Shown: positions 1 through 8,719, counted from the first letter of the stretch. The stretch: DNA of 64,000 nucleotides from Actinomycetota bacterium (GCA_014238065.1 JABABU010000008.1:1-64000); one strand, 5' to 3'. Notes: generated by a model not told the origin, from the sequence alone. Numbers and translations: made by a program.

Positions 1-1016
1 AACCCTGGCAGCATCGAGCCGTCATCGGCGTGAAACGCCCAGACCTGGCGGGCCGGGGCTGCCGAGTAGAACTGAACGCTGCCTCCGACGATGACATCCA
101 TCCGTCCGTCGTCATCGATGTCGCCGATGACCGACGATGACTGGAAGATGTCTTGGCGCTCGATCGCCGGATATCGCTCGGACACCACACCGTTGTTCCA
201 GTCGAGAACTCGGAAGCGGCCGCCTTCGAGTGTCGCACCCGGCAGGCCAGGACCGATGCTTGCGTCGCCGCCGATGAAGATCTCTTCGCGTCCGTCGTCG
301 TCGACGTCGAACAGCGATGGCGAACCCCACGTGGTGTCGTAGTGGATGAATGGGAAGCCGCTGATGGGTGCTCCGTGGCGGTTCAGAGCCCAGATACGGT
401 GATCCCAGCCACCGAAGACGATGTCGAGGAAACCATCTCCGTCGACGTCGCCGGCGGCAGGGCTGGAGTAGACGCCCTCGGTGTATCCGTCTAGCCCGCC
501 ATCGGTCCACATGTTGAAGGTGTCGAATCCCTGATGGCTCCAGATGCGGTTGCCGAGGTGGTCGAGAGCGACAATTCCGCCTTGTTGGTTTGGTCGATGC
601 AAAGTGCCGACACCGACGAAGATCTCCATGTCGCCGTTGTTGTCGATGTCGACGACGAGCGGTGAGGAGCCCACGGCGCTCGGGTTCGTCTGGCCGGCAA
701 TTTTCGTGTCGGCGGTCCACATCACAGTGCCGTCAGCGCGCAACGCGATGACTTCACCGTCAAGGGTGCCGAAGATGATTTCGTCGATCTCGTCACCGTC
801 GAGATCACCGATGGTCGGAGCCGAGGAGTCGTTGACCGCGTCATGGTCGAACGTCCACTGGTGCGACAACGGCGTCACTGCGCCGGCTGGCTTAGCGGTC
901 GCGACTGTTGTGGCAGTCACACCAACGGTGGACACGAGCACCATGCTCGCCAGAGTGATGGCCTGTGTGATTGTTGATTTGGCGCGTGAATCTGCGCCGC
1001 CCTTCAATGTTCGCAT
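1..1016 (-). CDS. Secreted FG-GAP/VCBS repeat protein, C-terminus cut by window edge
   Basis: The minus-strand frame is open from an ATG at 1016 to the window edge. It begins with a basic N-terminus and a hydrophobic stretch (about residues 17-40) that reads as a signal peptide. After it come at least five copies of a D-x-D-x-D-G calcium-binding core followed by hydrophobic residues and G, for example DLDGDEIDEIIFG, DVDGDGFLDIVFG and DIDDDGRMDVIVG. That pattern is the FG-GAP/VCBS repeat that builds beta-propellers, usually in surface adhesins or secreted enzymes. No enzymatic domain is visible in the part present. The neighbouring helicase is divergently transcribed about 240 nt away. The C-terminal part lies outside the window, so total length and any extra domain are unknown. 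Confidence 0.85.
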   Translation of the reverse strand, partial: MRTLKGGADSRAKSTITQAITLASMVLVSTVGVTATTVATAKPAGAVTPLSHQWTFDHDAVNDSSAPTIGDLDGDEIDEIIFGTLDGEVIALRADGTVMWTADTKIAGQTNPSAVGSSPLVVDIDNNGDMEIFVGVGTLHRPNQQGGIVALDHLGNRIWSHQGFDTFNMWTDGGLDGYTEGVYSSPAAGDVDGDGFLDIVFGGWDHRIWALNRHGAPISGFPFIHYDTTWGSPSLFDVDDDGREEIFIGGDASIGPGLPGATLEGGRFRVLDWNNGVVSERYPAIERQDIFQSSSVIGDIDDDGRMDVIVGGSVQFYSAAPARQVWAFHADDGSMLPG

Positions 1017-1255
1017 CTGACGTTCATCGACACTTCTCTGCCCCATCTGGAGTTGAGTTTGCGCGTTTCTCAGCCTAGGGCGCGGTTGATCTCGGAGGTC
1101 TGCGCCGTCCATCGCAGGAGGATGGCGTCGCGGCCGCTACGATGAACCCACAGTGGGCTCCGAGCTGGGCCGTCCCGATCAAATGCCCACTGTGAGTGCC
1201 GCCCCACCACGCGGCAACGTTTCAGTGCGGCCCACGACGAGAGACACTTCCGAAC

Positions 1256-2434
1256 GTGAGCATCACTTTCCAGGACCTTGGGGTCGCAGATGACCTTGTC
1301 CGACTTCTGGATTCGCAAGGGATCACGAGTCCATTCGCGATCCAACTGATGACCATCCCCGATGGTCTCGCTGGGCGCGACGTCTGTGGCAAGGCCCAGA
1401 CCGGCAGCGGGAAGACGTTGGCGTTCAGCCTTCCACTAGTCGAGCACAGCACGCGGGAAGATGACGGTGTTCCCACCGCGCTCGTGCTCACTCCGACTCG
1501 TGAACTCGCCAACCAGATCTACGAGGTCGTTGAACCGCTGGCAGCGGTGCGCAACGTTCGTCCCATCGCGGTGTACGGCGGGACCAACATGGACAAGCAG
1601 ATCGAGACCATCAACAAGGGCATCGAGATCATCATCGCCACGCCCGGTCGGTTGATCGACCTCATCGATCGCGGTGCCATCGACGTCACTCGGATTCAGC
1701 GAGTGGTTGTCGACGAGGCCGACCGTATGGCCGACATGGGGTTCCTGCCTCAGGTCGAGTGGGTGTTACGCCACATCAAGGCCGACCACCAGACGATGTT
1801 GTACTCGGCAACGCTCGATGGTGCGGTCGACACCGTGGTGCAGCGCCACCTGACCGATCCTGTCTTCCACCAGGTCGAGCAGAACGAAGTCACGGTAGAT
1901 GAGATGGGTCACCGTTTCCTGATGGTCCACCACATGGACAAGGCCAAGGTGACAGCCGCCATCATCAAAGGGTCGAACCGCACGATCGTGTTCACACGGA
2001 CGAAGCGGATGGCCGACCGACTCGAGAGCGATCTCGAACGAGAAGGCGTCGACGTCGGCGCAATCCACGGCGACCTACGTCAGAGCCAGCGAGAGGCTTC
2101 TCTCTCGAAGTTCTCTGCCGGCAAGATCAAGGCATTGGTCGCCACCGACGTAGCGGCGCGAGGGATTCACGTCGACGAGGTCGACGTGGTGGTCCACTAT
2201 GACCCGCCGGAAGATCACAAGACCTACCTGCACCGGTCGGGCCGGACCGCACGAGCAGGTCAGTCCGGCACTGCTGTGACGCTTCTGATGTGGGACGAGG
2301 AGCTGACCGTGAAGCACCTCCAGCGGCGTCTTGGAATGAACATGCCGATGATCGAGGTGTTCTCGAACGATCCGCGTTTGGCGGATCTCCAAGCATGGAT
2401 TGCGAGTGAGCGGGACGGCGCCCCTGTCAGCTGA
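1256..2434 (+). CDS. DEAD-box ATP-dependent RNA helicase
   Basis: This 392-aa protein (from the GTG at 1256) has the full DEAD-box motif series in order: Q-motif region SPFAIQ, motif I AQTGSGKT, Ia PTRELANQ, Ib TPGR, II DEAD, III SAT, V ATDVAARGIH and VI HRSGRTARAG. It should unwind RNA duplexes using ATP in the cytoplasm, for example in ribosome assembly or cold adaptation. It is essentially the two RecA domains, with no long basic C-terminal tail, so it is at the short end for RhlE/DeaD-type proteins. Another in-frame GTG at 1196 would add 20 residues unlike a helicase N-terminus; I prefer 1256, where VSITFQDLG begins the conserved region. Its stop lies inside the following methyltransferase gene (about 35 nt overlap), which suggests translational coupling. 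Confidence 0.93.
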   Translation: MSITFQDLGVADDLVRLLDSQGITSPFAIQLMTIPDGLAGRDVCGKAQTGSGKTLAFSLPLVEHSTREDDGVPTALVLTPTRELANQIYEVVEPLAAVRNVRPIAVYGGTNMDKQIETINKGIEIIIATPGRLIDLIDRGAIDVTRIQRVVVDEADRMADMGFLPQVEWVLRHIKADHQTMLYSATLDGAVDTVVQRHLTDPVFHQVEQNEVTVDEMGHRFLMVHHMDKAKVTAAIIKGSNRTIVFTRTKRMADRLESDLEREGVDVGAIHGDLRQSQREASLSKFSAGKIKALVATDVAARGIHVDEVDVVVHYDPPEDHKTYLHRSGRTARAGQSGTAVTLLMWDEELTVKHLQRRLGMNMPMIEVFSNDPRLADLQAWIASERDGAPVS

Positions 2435-4142
2435 CCCGGCGCGCGCGGTGCTCGCAGCCGCGCTGGTCATCGCCGATCGAACAGGCGTCGATCGCGACGT
2501 TGTCGTCGCGATCGCGCTGGCTCACGGTCTCTCGGTCGACACCGATGACGGCTTCGCATCCTTCGACGACACCGGCGCAGCAGATGAAACTTTGTTCGCT
2601 CCGATCGGCTGGGAACTCGGCCGTGCGCACGAGGGGTCCGAGGTGGCTGCGGACCGAAAACAGCGCGGTGCGTTCTACACGCCACTGCCGCTCGTCACCG
2701 GACTCACCAGACTCGTCCTGACCGGTCGGGACCACAGGGTGCCGCGGGTGTGCGACCCGATGTGTGGTGCCGGCGGGTTCCTCCTCGCTGCCGCAGAGCA
2801 TCTCCGATCCGACGGAGTTGACGCCGAGGAGATCGGCCCGAACCTGGTCGGGTTCGACGTCGACGCCATCGCGGTGATGACGGCCCGGCTGGCGCTCGGC
2901 CTGTGGTTGGCGTCGGCTGGTGGCGACCCGATGTCGCCCACCATTGTCGTTGCCGACGCGATCCACGGTGAGTCTCCCGCTGAGGTCGGAGACGGCTTTG
3001 ACGCGATCGTCGGCAACCCGCCATTCCTCGGTCAGCTGAAGTCGAAGACGGCGCGCTCGGAGACCGACCGTCTCTCGCTCGACGCGGCACGTGGGTATGC
3101 CGACGCGGCGACGATTGCCTGGGAACGATCGCGGCTGTGGCTCCGCCCGTCCGGCCGGATGACCATGGTGTTGCCGCAGTCGGTGCTGTCTGCTCGAGAT
3201 GCAGCCTCAGCCCGCGACGAAGCGGCCGGAACCGTCGTCGGCATGTGGGTCGACGACGGCGACGTGTTCGATGCTTCCGTGAAGGTGATTGCTCCTCTCG
3301 TTGTCAGTGACCCTGGTGAGTCGGTTTTTCCTGTTCCGCTGTTCTCCGGTGAGGCGGTCGAGCAGGTTGGTTTCACGCGTTCGACGACGTGGAGTGGCAT
3401 GTTGGCCGATCGCCAGGGAGTGCCAGCGTTCGGCGGCCACACCCGAGGAACAGTGTCCGACATAGCGATGGCGAGCGCCGACTTCCGTCGCTGGTTCTAT
3501 GACATAGCGGTGCTGGTGGCAGAGCACGAGAACGGCCTCGATCACGACTCCGATGTGGTCCGAGTGATCACCAGCGGGCTCATTGACCCGAACCGGGCAC
3601 TGTGGGGAGTGGTCGACACGAAGATCGGTGGCAGGAGGTGGCGCCGCCCGGTGGTGACGCGAGATCAGCTCGCTGACCTCGGGGAGTCCGACCGTCTTCG
3701 ACCGAAGGTTCTTGTCGCGAGCCAGACGAGGGTCATCGAGGCGATCGTTGACGAACTTGGAATGGCGGTGGGGCTCACCCCGGTCATCACGGTGACCCCG
3801 CTCGTCGAGGCGGACCTGTGGCGCCTCGCCGCTGTGCTTCTGTCGCCGCTCGCTTCGGTGTGGGCGCGACGTCAGGCAGCGGGCTCTGGTCTCTCCAGAG
3901 AAGCAGTTCGGTTGTCGACAACGGTGGTGGGATCGTTGCCTCTGCCTTCGGCCTCATTTGTCGCCTGGACCACCGCGGCAGAAGTTCTTGCCGCTGGGAC
4001 TACCGATACCGGTGGTTCTGGAGTCGGTGCAGCGCGGCGTGAAACGCTGCTCGCGGCTGCTCACCTCATGCAGGAGGCGTACGGACTACCCGACGACTCG
4101 ATATTCGCCTGGTGGGAGTCGCAACTTCCCCGTGAACGCTGA
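2400..4142 (+). CDS. N6-adenine DNA methyltransferase, solitary
   Basis: The 580-aa product has a SAM-binding motif I (CDPMCGAGGFLLAA, about residue 118) and the amino-methyltransferase motif IV VGNPPFLGQL (NPPF), so it should methylate adenine N6 in DNA. The order (SAM site, catalytic NPPF, then a long C-terminal part ending in a region like SGLSREAVRL) resembles Eco57I/type I HsdM-like enzymes with a C-terminal target-recognition part. No nuclease motif or adjacent restriction or specificity gene is present, so it looks like an orphan methyltransferase. The first possible start is TTG at 2400 and the next GTG at 2406; both overlap the end of the helicase gene, implying one transcript. The recognition sequence cannot be inferred. 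Confidence 0.85.
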   Translation: MRVSGTAPLSADPARAVLAAALVIADRTGVDRDVVVAIALAHGLSVDTDDGFASFDDTGAADETLFAPIGWELGRAHEGSEVAADRKQRGAFYTPLPLVTGLTRLVLTGRDHRVPRVCDPMCGAGGFLLAAAEHLRSDGVDAEEIGPNLVGFDVDAIAVMTARLALGLWLASAGGDPMSPTIVVADAIHGESPAEVGDGFDAIVGNPPFLGQLKSKTARSETDRLSLDAARGYADAATIAWERSRLWLRPSGRMTMVLPQSVLSARDAASARDEAAGTVVGMWVDDGDVFDASVKVIAPLVVSDPGESVFPVPLFSGEAVEQVGFTRSTTWSGMLADRQGVPAFGGHTRGTVSDIAMASADFRRWFYDIAVLVAEHENGLDHDSDVVRVITSGLIDPNRALWGVVDTKIGGRRWRRPVVTRDQLADLGESDRLRPKVLVASQTRVIEAIVDELGMAVGLTPVITVTPLVEADLWRLAAVLLSPLASVWARRQAAGSGLSREAVRLSTTVVGSLPLPSASFVAWTTAAEVLAAGTTDTGGSGVGAARRETLLAAAHLMQEAYGLPDDSIFAWWESQLPRER

Positions 4143-4178
4143 ATTCTGAGTTGAACGAAACGGGCCGCTGATGGCGGT

Positions 4179-4481
4179 TCAGTGTTGGCAGAACTGGTTG
4201 TGCTCGTGTTCGACCTGGACCTGCAGTTTGGTGCGCAGCAGCTTCCTGCTGGGGTCGAGCCTGACCCGACTTGCGTATCGCAGCAACTCCGGGTGAAGAA
4301 GAAACGTCGATCCGTCTCGTTGAACGCGATGGTACGGGGCGAGGTTCTTGCCTGAGAGGTGAGTGTCGACCGACAACTCTTGGACGCCGCCTCAACCAAT
4401 TGGTCGAATGAAGTCGATCGCGGCAGTGCCGCCGTGATCGCGAACCCAGTCGACGGCCGCCTCGGTGATTTCGATTTCCAC
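4179..4481 (-). CDS. HesB-like (CC/Se-motif) selenoprotein, in-frame UGA = Sec30
   Basis: On the minus strand a GTG at 4481, preceded by GGAGG four nt upstream, opens a frame beginning MEIEITEAAVDWVRDHGG. The frame meets TGA at 4394-4392 and continues in the same frame (GGVQELSVDTHLSG) to a stop at 4179, giving 100 aa with Sec at residue 30. The N-terminus (ITEAA-x-x-W-hydrophobic-x-x-x-GG) and small size fit the IscA/HesB-like families, where the first conserved Cys sits at about this place and where Sec-containing members are known. Downstream of the UGA is a hairpin of SECIS type (separate entry). If UGA were a stop, the first 29 residues and the last 64 would be two meaningless fragments. 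Function is probably redox or metal/cluster-related, but I cannot assign it. The gene is convergent with the methyltransferase. The C-terminus HEHNQFCQH has one Cys and several His. Confidence 0.75.
4361..4379 (-). promoter_or_regulatory. Bacterial SECIS hairpin of the HesB-like gene
   Basis: In the mRNA sense the segment reads GAGUUGUC-GGUC-GACACUC: a seven-base-pair stem with one bulged U in the 5' arm and a GGUC tetraloop. Counting the U of the UGA (position 4394) as 1, the loop occupies 24-27. The E. coli fdhF SECIS likewise has a bulged U in the 5' arm and a GGUC loop at nearly the same distance, which SelB recognises. The match in loop sequence, bulge and spacing is the main evidence for Sec insertion here. 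Confidence 0.75.
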
Positions 4482-4723
4482 TTCGCCTCCGCGTCCGTTT
4501 CGATGACCATTGAACACCGGCCAACGCCGGTCTGATGGTCACATGCGACACGCTTGAATTTTCCTGAACCAGAACCTCGTAGCGTATCTTCGGCTATTGA
4601 GACGATGGCGGCCGAACGTTCTTGCTGGTCAAAGAGGGAATTCCCAGCCGATGTGCGCCATTTCCTGGGTACCGTGTCTTCTGAATCATCAGCGATGGCA
4701 GTACAGATAATTTCGAATACGAA
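4482..4723. other. Intergenic region between HesB-like gene and SAM riboswitch
   Basis: No coding frame here has family-like sequence. This divergent spacer should hold the minus-strand promoter of the selenoprotein and the plus-strand promoter of the metX transcript. A TTGAAT at 4553-4558 could serve as a -35 box, but I see no well-spaced -10 box and do not claim one. Confidence 0.4.
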
Positions 4724-4800
4724 CTGAAGACATCAAGAGCGATGCAGATCTTCCGATCCGCATCCGGCAACCTGGGCGGACACCCAAGGTGCTTCTGACC
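4724..4800 (+). promoter_or_regulatory. SAM-I/SAM-IV clan riboswitch upstream of metX
   Basis: The segment carries the conserved core of the SAM-I/IV riboswitch clan: an A-rich turn CAAGAG, a stem (GATGC-x-GAT paired with ATC-x-GCATC), then CGGCAACC, a second stem formed by ACCTGGG and CCCAAGGT, the conserved AAGGTGC, and a closing P1-like pairing of CTGAAG with CTTCTG (one mismatch). The arrangement, with no long P2 insertion between CAAGAG and the first stem, is closer to the actinobacterial SAM-IV or SAM-I/IV-variant layout than to classical SAM-I. The downstream gene is metX, a methionine-biosynthesis gene normally repressed when SAM is high. The expression platform is not certain: a GGTCGG/CCGACC hairpin sits at about 4890-4908, shortly before the preferred start. 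Confidence 0.65.
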
Positions 4801-4927
4801 TCGGCGGGGGATGTGGTTCTCCGCAATGTCGTTAAATGGGGCGAAGAGCAACCCAGGTGTCTTCAACGAGATCGTTCTCGCTGGCCCTCGGTGGTCGGTC
4901 GCTCCCGACCGCGGAGATCGCGAACCT

Positions 4928-6133
4928 GTGGCTTACCTTGAACAACCGCCAGACACGGAGGCCCTCCCGGCCTCAGGCGCTTGGTTCCCTGGCCACCACC
5001 CTGGTCGACGAAGGTTCTTCGATTTCGGTGTCGACCGTGCCTTCGCCCTGGAGGCCGGCGGCAGCCTGAGGGGCGCTACCGTCGCCTATGAAACATGGGG
5101 CCAGCTCGATGCCACTGCATCGAACGCCGTGCTGGTCTGCCACGCACTCACCAGCGACTCTCACGCTGTTGGCGAACCAGAGTCTGGCCATCCTGGAGGC
5201 GGCTGGTGGAACCAGTTTCTCGGTGCCGGTCAATCCATCGATCCCGACCGGTACTTCATCGTGTGCGCCAATCTCGTCGGCGGATGTCAGGGCTCGACCG
5301 GGCCTTCGTCGATCGATCCTGAAACGGGCACGTACTACGCGGCGTCGTTTCCGACGGTCACCATCCGGGACAACGTCAGGATCCAGGCGCTGCTCGCCTC
5401 GCACCTCGGCATCAACAGTTGGCTTGCTGTCGTTGGCGGGTCCATGGGCGGGATGACAGCACTCGAATGGGCGGTCACCTACCCGGGTCGTGTTCGGGGT
5501 CTCGTTGCGCTCGCCACGACGCCCGCTGCGACAGCCCAACAGATCTCGTGGAGCTTCTCCGGGCGCTCCTCGGTGCTCGCCGACATTCGGTTCAGAGGCG
5601 GCGACTATTACGACGCGGGTCCCGGTCGGGGTCCACACGCCGGTCTGATGGCCGCGAGGATGCTGGCCATGGTGCACTACCGCTCCGATGGCGAGTTCAC
5701 CCGTAGGTTCAACAGGTTGAGTTCGCGCCATGGTTCTCCGTTCGAAGATGGGCACATGTTCGACGTCGAGCGCTATCTCTCCTATCAAGCGCACAAGTTC
5801 GTCCGACGATTCGACGCCAACACATACCTCGTGCTCAACCGCATGATGGATTTGCACGACGTCGGTCGGAAACGCGGTGGGGTAGCGAAGGCACTCGAGC
5901 GGGTCAGTTGCCCTCTGTTCACCGCCAGCGTGACGTCGGATCATCTCTATCCCGAGTATCAACAGTTGCAGATCAAAGGGGCGCTTGATGCTCGCGGCAT
6001 CGACACCACTCACGTGCTGATTGACACCGACACGGGCCATGACGGGTTTCTGACCGATGCAGACCAGGTCGCTCCCGCTGTTGGCGAATTCATCGACGGT
6101 CTCTACAAGGATCTGCACATAGGCGGTGACTGA
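4928..6133 (+). CDS. metX: Homoserine O-acetyltransferase (MetX family)
   Basis: The protein transfers an acyl group (usually acetyl from acetyl-CoA) to homoserine in methionine biosynthesis. It has the alpha/beta-hydrolase features of MetX: the oxyanion/nucleophile region VVGGSMGGMTALEW with the catalytic Ser, the acid residue in SDHLYP and the terminal TGHDGFL His, plus the typical AYETWG and NLVGGCQGSTGP segments. From the GTG at 4928 the length is 401 aa, normal for the family, and the sequence PASGAWFPG-x-x-PGRR is the usual N-terminus of actinobacterial relatives. The frame is open further upstream to ATG 4811, but that extension has no family-like sequence and would start directly at the end of the riboswitch. 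Regulation by the upstream SAM riboswitch is likely. Confidence 0.92.
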   Translation: MAYLEQPPDTEALPASGAWFPGHHPGRRRFFDFGVDRAFALEAGGSLRGATVAYETWGQLDATASNAVLVCHALTSDSHAVGEPESGHPGGGWWNQFLGAGQSIDPDRYFIVCANLVGGCQGSTGPSSIDPETGTYYAASFPTVTIRDNVRIQALLASHLGINSWLAVVGGSMGGMTALEWAVTYPGRVRGLVALATTPAATAQQISWSFSGRSSVLADIRFRGGDYYDAGPGRGPHAGLMAARMLAMVHYRSDGEFTRRFNRLSSRHGSPFEDGHMFDVERYLSYQAHKFVRRFDANTYLVLNRMMDLHDVGRKRGGVAKALERVSCPLFTASVTSDHLYPEYQQLQIKGALDARGIDTTHVLIDTDTGHDGFLTDADQVAPAVGEFIDGLYKDLHIGGD

Positions 6134-6275
6134 CCTCGGATGGAGCTGTGGTGGGAGTCCTCGCCACAGCTGTGGTCACGGATCGACCAACCTCCAGCGA
6201 AGGCGGTCGGGTTTGTCGAAGTGGGGAGATTTTCTGAAGCCCCTTCGATGCGATGTGAACCGCGTGGATCGTGCC

Positions 6276-7208
6276 TCAGGACGGCTTCACGATTTCGCGA
6301 ATCTCACCGAGTTCGTCGGCAGTCATCTCCCATTGGCATGCGGAACTGTTCGACTGGATCTGCGTCGCACTCGTCGCTCCCGCGATCACCGAAGCGACAG
6401 CTGGCTGCGAGGACAGGTACGACATCGCGAGTTCGAGGAGCGATCGGCCGTGCCGGTCTGCGTACGACGCAAGGATGTTCGCCCGTTCGACGCGCTCGTC
6501 GGTCATGAAGTTCGATCGGCGCTCCTCGGGCATGACGGCGAGGCGTGAGCCCGGTGGTGGACCGTCGGCGCCGACCTTGCCAGTGAGCAGCCCGCTCTCG
6601 AGCGGGAAGAACGGCAGAAATGCGACCCCGAGCTCATCGCATGCTGCCAGCACCGAGTCTTCCGGTTCACGATGCAAGACGCTGTACCGGTTCTGAACGG
6701 AACGGAACTGGCTGAAGCTGCGATCGGTTGCTGTTTCCGCAGACTCGCCCATCAGGTCGGCGTCGAAGTTCGAACACCCGATCTCTCGGACCTTGCCGGC
6801 GACCACGAGATCGTGCAACGCTCCAAGCGACTCGGCGATGGGGACCGACGCGTCGGGTTGATGCATCTGATAGAGGTCGATCCAATCGGTGTCCAGGCGC
6901 CGCAGGCTGTTGTCGACCGCCTGACTGATCCACTCGGGTGAGCCTCCCGTATATCCCTCCTCGACCACTCCCATGCCGAATTTGGTAGCCAACACCACCC
7001 GGTCCCTTTGGCCCTTGAGCGCGGTGGCGAGGTACTGCTCGGACAATGTGTCGCCGTACATGTCGGCGGTGTCGAAGAAGTTGATCCCTGCGTCGAGTGC
7101 CGCGTGGACGACCTCCACGGTCTGGTCTTCGTCGATGCGCATGCCGAAGTTGTTGCACCCGAGTCCCACCACGCTGACGTCGAGCTTGCCGATCTTTCGT
7201 TGCTCCAT
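6276..7208 (-). CDS. Aldo/keto reductase
   Basis: This 310-aa protein has the AKR TIM-barrel signature. The catalytic tetrad is visible: Asp46 in FFDTADMYG, Tyr51 in the same motif, Lys76 in LATKFG and His in YQMHQPD. The phosphate-binding end (VASVIAGATSATQI) is also present. It should reduce carbonyls with NADPH; the substrate is not predictable and it resembles the YajO/PhdYeT-like general stress reductases. It starts with ATG at 7208 and is divergent from the Nei-like gene with only 35 nt between, so the two promoters probably overlap. A spacer of about 140 nt separates its end from metX, which converges on it. Confidence 0.92.
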   Translation of the reverse strand: MEQRKIGKLDVSVVGLGCNNFGMRIDEDQTVEVVHAALDAGINFFDTADMYGDTLSEQYLATALKGQRDRVVLATKFGMGVVEEGYTGGSPEWISQAVDNSLRRLDTDWIDLYQMHQPDASVPIAESLGALHDLVVAGKVREIGCSNFDADLMGESAETATDRSFSQFRSVQNRYSVLHREPEDSVLAACDELGVAFLPFFPLESGLLTGKVGADGPPPGSRLAVMPEERRSNFMTDERVERANILASYADRHGRSLLELAMSYLSSQPAVASVIAGATSATQIQSNSSACQWEMTADELGEIREIVKPS

Positions 7209-7243
7209 GGTGTGATCATGTCACGATCCGCAAGGATGGTCAG

Positions 7244-8074
7244 GTGCCAGAGCTGATCGAGGTCGAAATCTACCGGCGCCAAGCAGAGGGCCTCGTAGGT
7301 AGGACGGTCTCTGCGGTGTCCGCGCCGGACGAGTGGTTCTTGAAGGGTGCAACGACACCTGCGGCGTTGCTTTCGACGCTGGTCGGTTCGCTGGTGACTC
7401 GTGCCGACAGGATCGGCAAGCTGCTACTGCTCGAAGTGATCTCGGGCCATCGCGGCGCAAACGGCGAATCGGCTGCCACTGAGGCCGGCGAGCGTTCGAC
7501 CCTTGGCCTGCGGTTCGGAATGACGGGTCGCCTTGTCGTCGACGGAAAGGCCGAAATTGATGAGCTCTTGTACTCGACATCCACCGCAGACCACCGGTTC
7601 GTGCGGTTCGGGCTGTCCTTCGACGATGGTGGCGAAATGTCGATGATCGACCCCCGCCGACTCGGTGGGGTCGAGATCGCCCCGGACATCAGTCGGCTCG
7701 GTCCTGATGCTGCCACGCTCAGCGCTCGCCAGCTCTGCGACGCGATTTCCCGATCGACGATCCCGGTGAAGGCGCGACTGCTCGATCAGTCGCGTGTGGC
7801 AGGAGTCGGCAACCTGATCGCGGATGAGACTTTCTGGCGAGCTGGCGTCGACCCGACCCGAAGTTGCGCGTCATTCGAACCGGTCGAGGTGACTGCGCTC
7901 GCCGCCAGGATCCGTTCGACGATCAAACTCTTGACCAAACGAGGCGGGTCCCACACCGGCGATCTTCAGGATCATCGCCATCGCGACGGTCGCTGCCCCC
8001 GAGATGGTTCGCCGCTGAAGCGAGACGAGATCGGTGGTAGGACCACCTATTGGTGCCCTGTGCATCAACTCTGA
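7244..8074 (+). CDS. Fpg/Nei-family DNA glycosylase
   Basis: The 276-aa product starts with MPELIEVE, where Pro2 is the Schiff-base nucleophile and Glu3 the partner of Fpg/Nei bifunctional glycosylases that remove oxidised bases. The H2TH region (LLDQSRVAGVGNLIADETFWRAGVDP) is intact. The C-terminal zinc-finger element is the variant C-P-R-D ... C-P-V-H, so two of the four canonical Cys ligands are replaced by Asp and His; the same pattern is known in some actinobacterial Nei-like proteins. The GTG start at 7244 is fixed because Pro2 must follow the initiator. It is divergent from the aldo/keto reductase. Confidence 0.9.
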   Translation: MPELIEVEIYRRQAEGLVGRTVSAVSAPDEWFLKGATTPAALLSTLVGSLVTRADRIGKLLLLEVISGHRGANGESAATEAGERSTLGLRFGMTGRLVVDGKAEIDELLYSTSTADHRFVRFGLSFDDGGEMSMIDPRRLGGVEIAPDISRLGPDAATLSARQLCDAISRSTIPVKARLLDQSRVAGVGNLIADETFWRAGVDPTRSCASFEPVEVTALAARIRSTIKLLTKRGGSHTGDLQDHRHRDGRCPRDGSPLKRDEIGGRTTYWCPVHQL

Positions 8075-8158
8075 GGTTGCTGCGCTGAATGCGCCGACGG
8101 TGGGGTCTTGTGATCGCGCTCGTGATCTCTGCGCCGATCGGCGGTACGCTGCCGCGCC

Positions 8159-8719
8159 GTGCCTGTCGGTGTGCGCTCGAAGCGCTCTGTGAGTTCTTCC
8201 AGCGTCGGATCCGCGCCTGCCGTTGCTGCTCGGTCGACTTTGTCACCGGTGCTGATGATGCTGTTGACCGTGATCTTCTCACTTTTGTTCGCCACCACAG
8301 CTGCGAACGCTGCGTCTGTCGAGGGTGGGTCATGGGTAGATGCCGCGGCACCGGTGTCAGCCGAAGCCCCGTCCGGGTCTCTGATGGCGCTCCACGCGGC
8401 AGACATGTTGTCCCAGGTCGGCGACGGTGAGCCGCGACCCCAGGACGCCACCGGCGACGGAACATTGCCGTACAGACTTCTTGCGATCTCGATGGCCGGT
8501 TTGGCAGGCCTCCTCGGTGTGCTGACCTTCTGGTATTGGAAAGCCACCATGCCGCCGGCTCGGCGCGGCTATCTGCCGCCTTCTGATGACCGTGTTCGTG
8601 GTCGCCGTGGCGGCCGCATGCCAGTCGACCGCGTGATGGAGGTCGACGTCGCCAGAGTTTCCAAAGCCGACGCTGCTATCGATGAAGGCTCAGAGCGTGA
8701 TGCAGAAAGCACCGGCTAG
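8159..8719 (+). CDS. Small membrane/secreted protein of unknown function
   Basis: The 186-aa frame begins with a basic segment followed by a hydrophobic stretch (about residues 30-50) ending in ATTAANAAS, which looks like a signal peptide. A second hydrophobic helix, LLAISMAGLAGLLGVLTFWYW, lies near residue 130, followed by a basic cytoplasmic tail (RRGYLPPSDDRVRGRRGG). The topology suggests an extracytoplasmic loop of about 80 residues anchored by a C-terminal helix. I recognise no family. It follows the Nei-like gene by about 85 nt on the same strand. The GTG start at 8159 is the first that leaves an acceptable signal peptide. Confidence 0.6.
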   Translation: MPVGVRSKRSVSSSSVGSAPAVAARSTLSPVLMMLLTVIFSLLFATTAANAASVEGGSWVDAAAPVSAEAPSGSLMALHAADMLSQVGDGEPRPQDATGDGTLPYRLLAISMAGLAGLLGVLTFWYWKATMPPARRGYLPPSDDRVRGRRGGRMPVDRVMEVDVARVSKADAAIDEGSERDAESTG

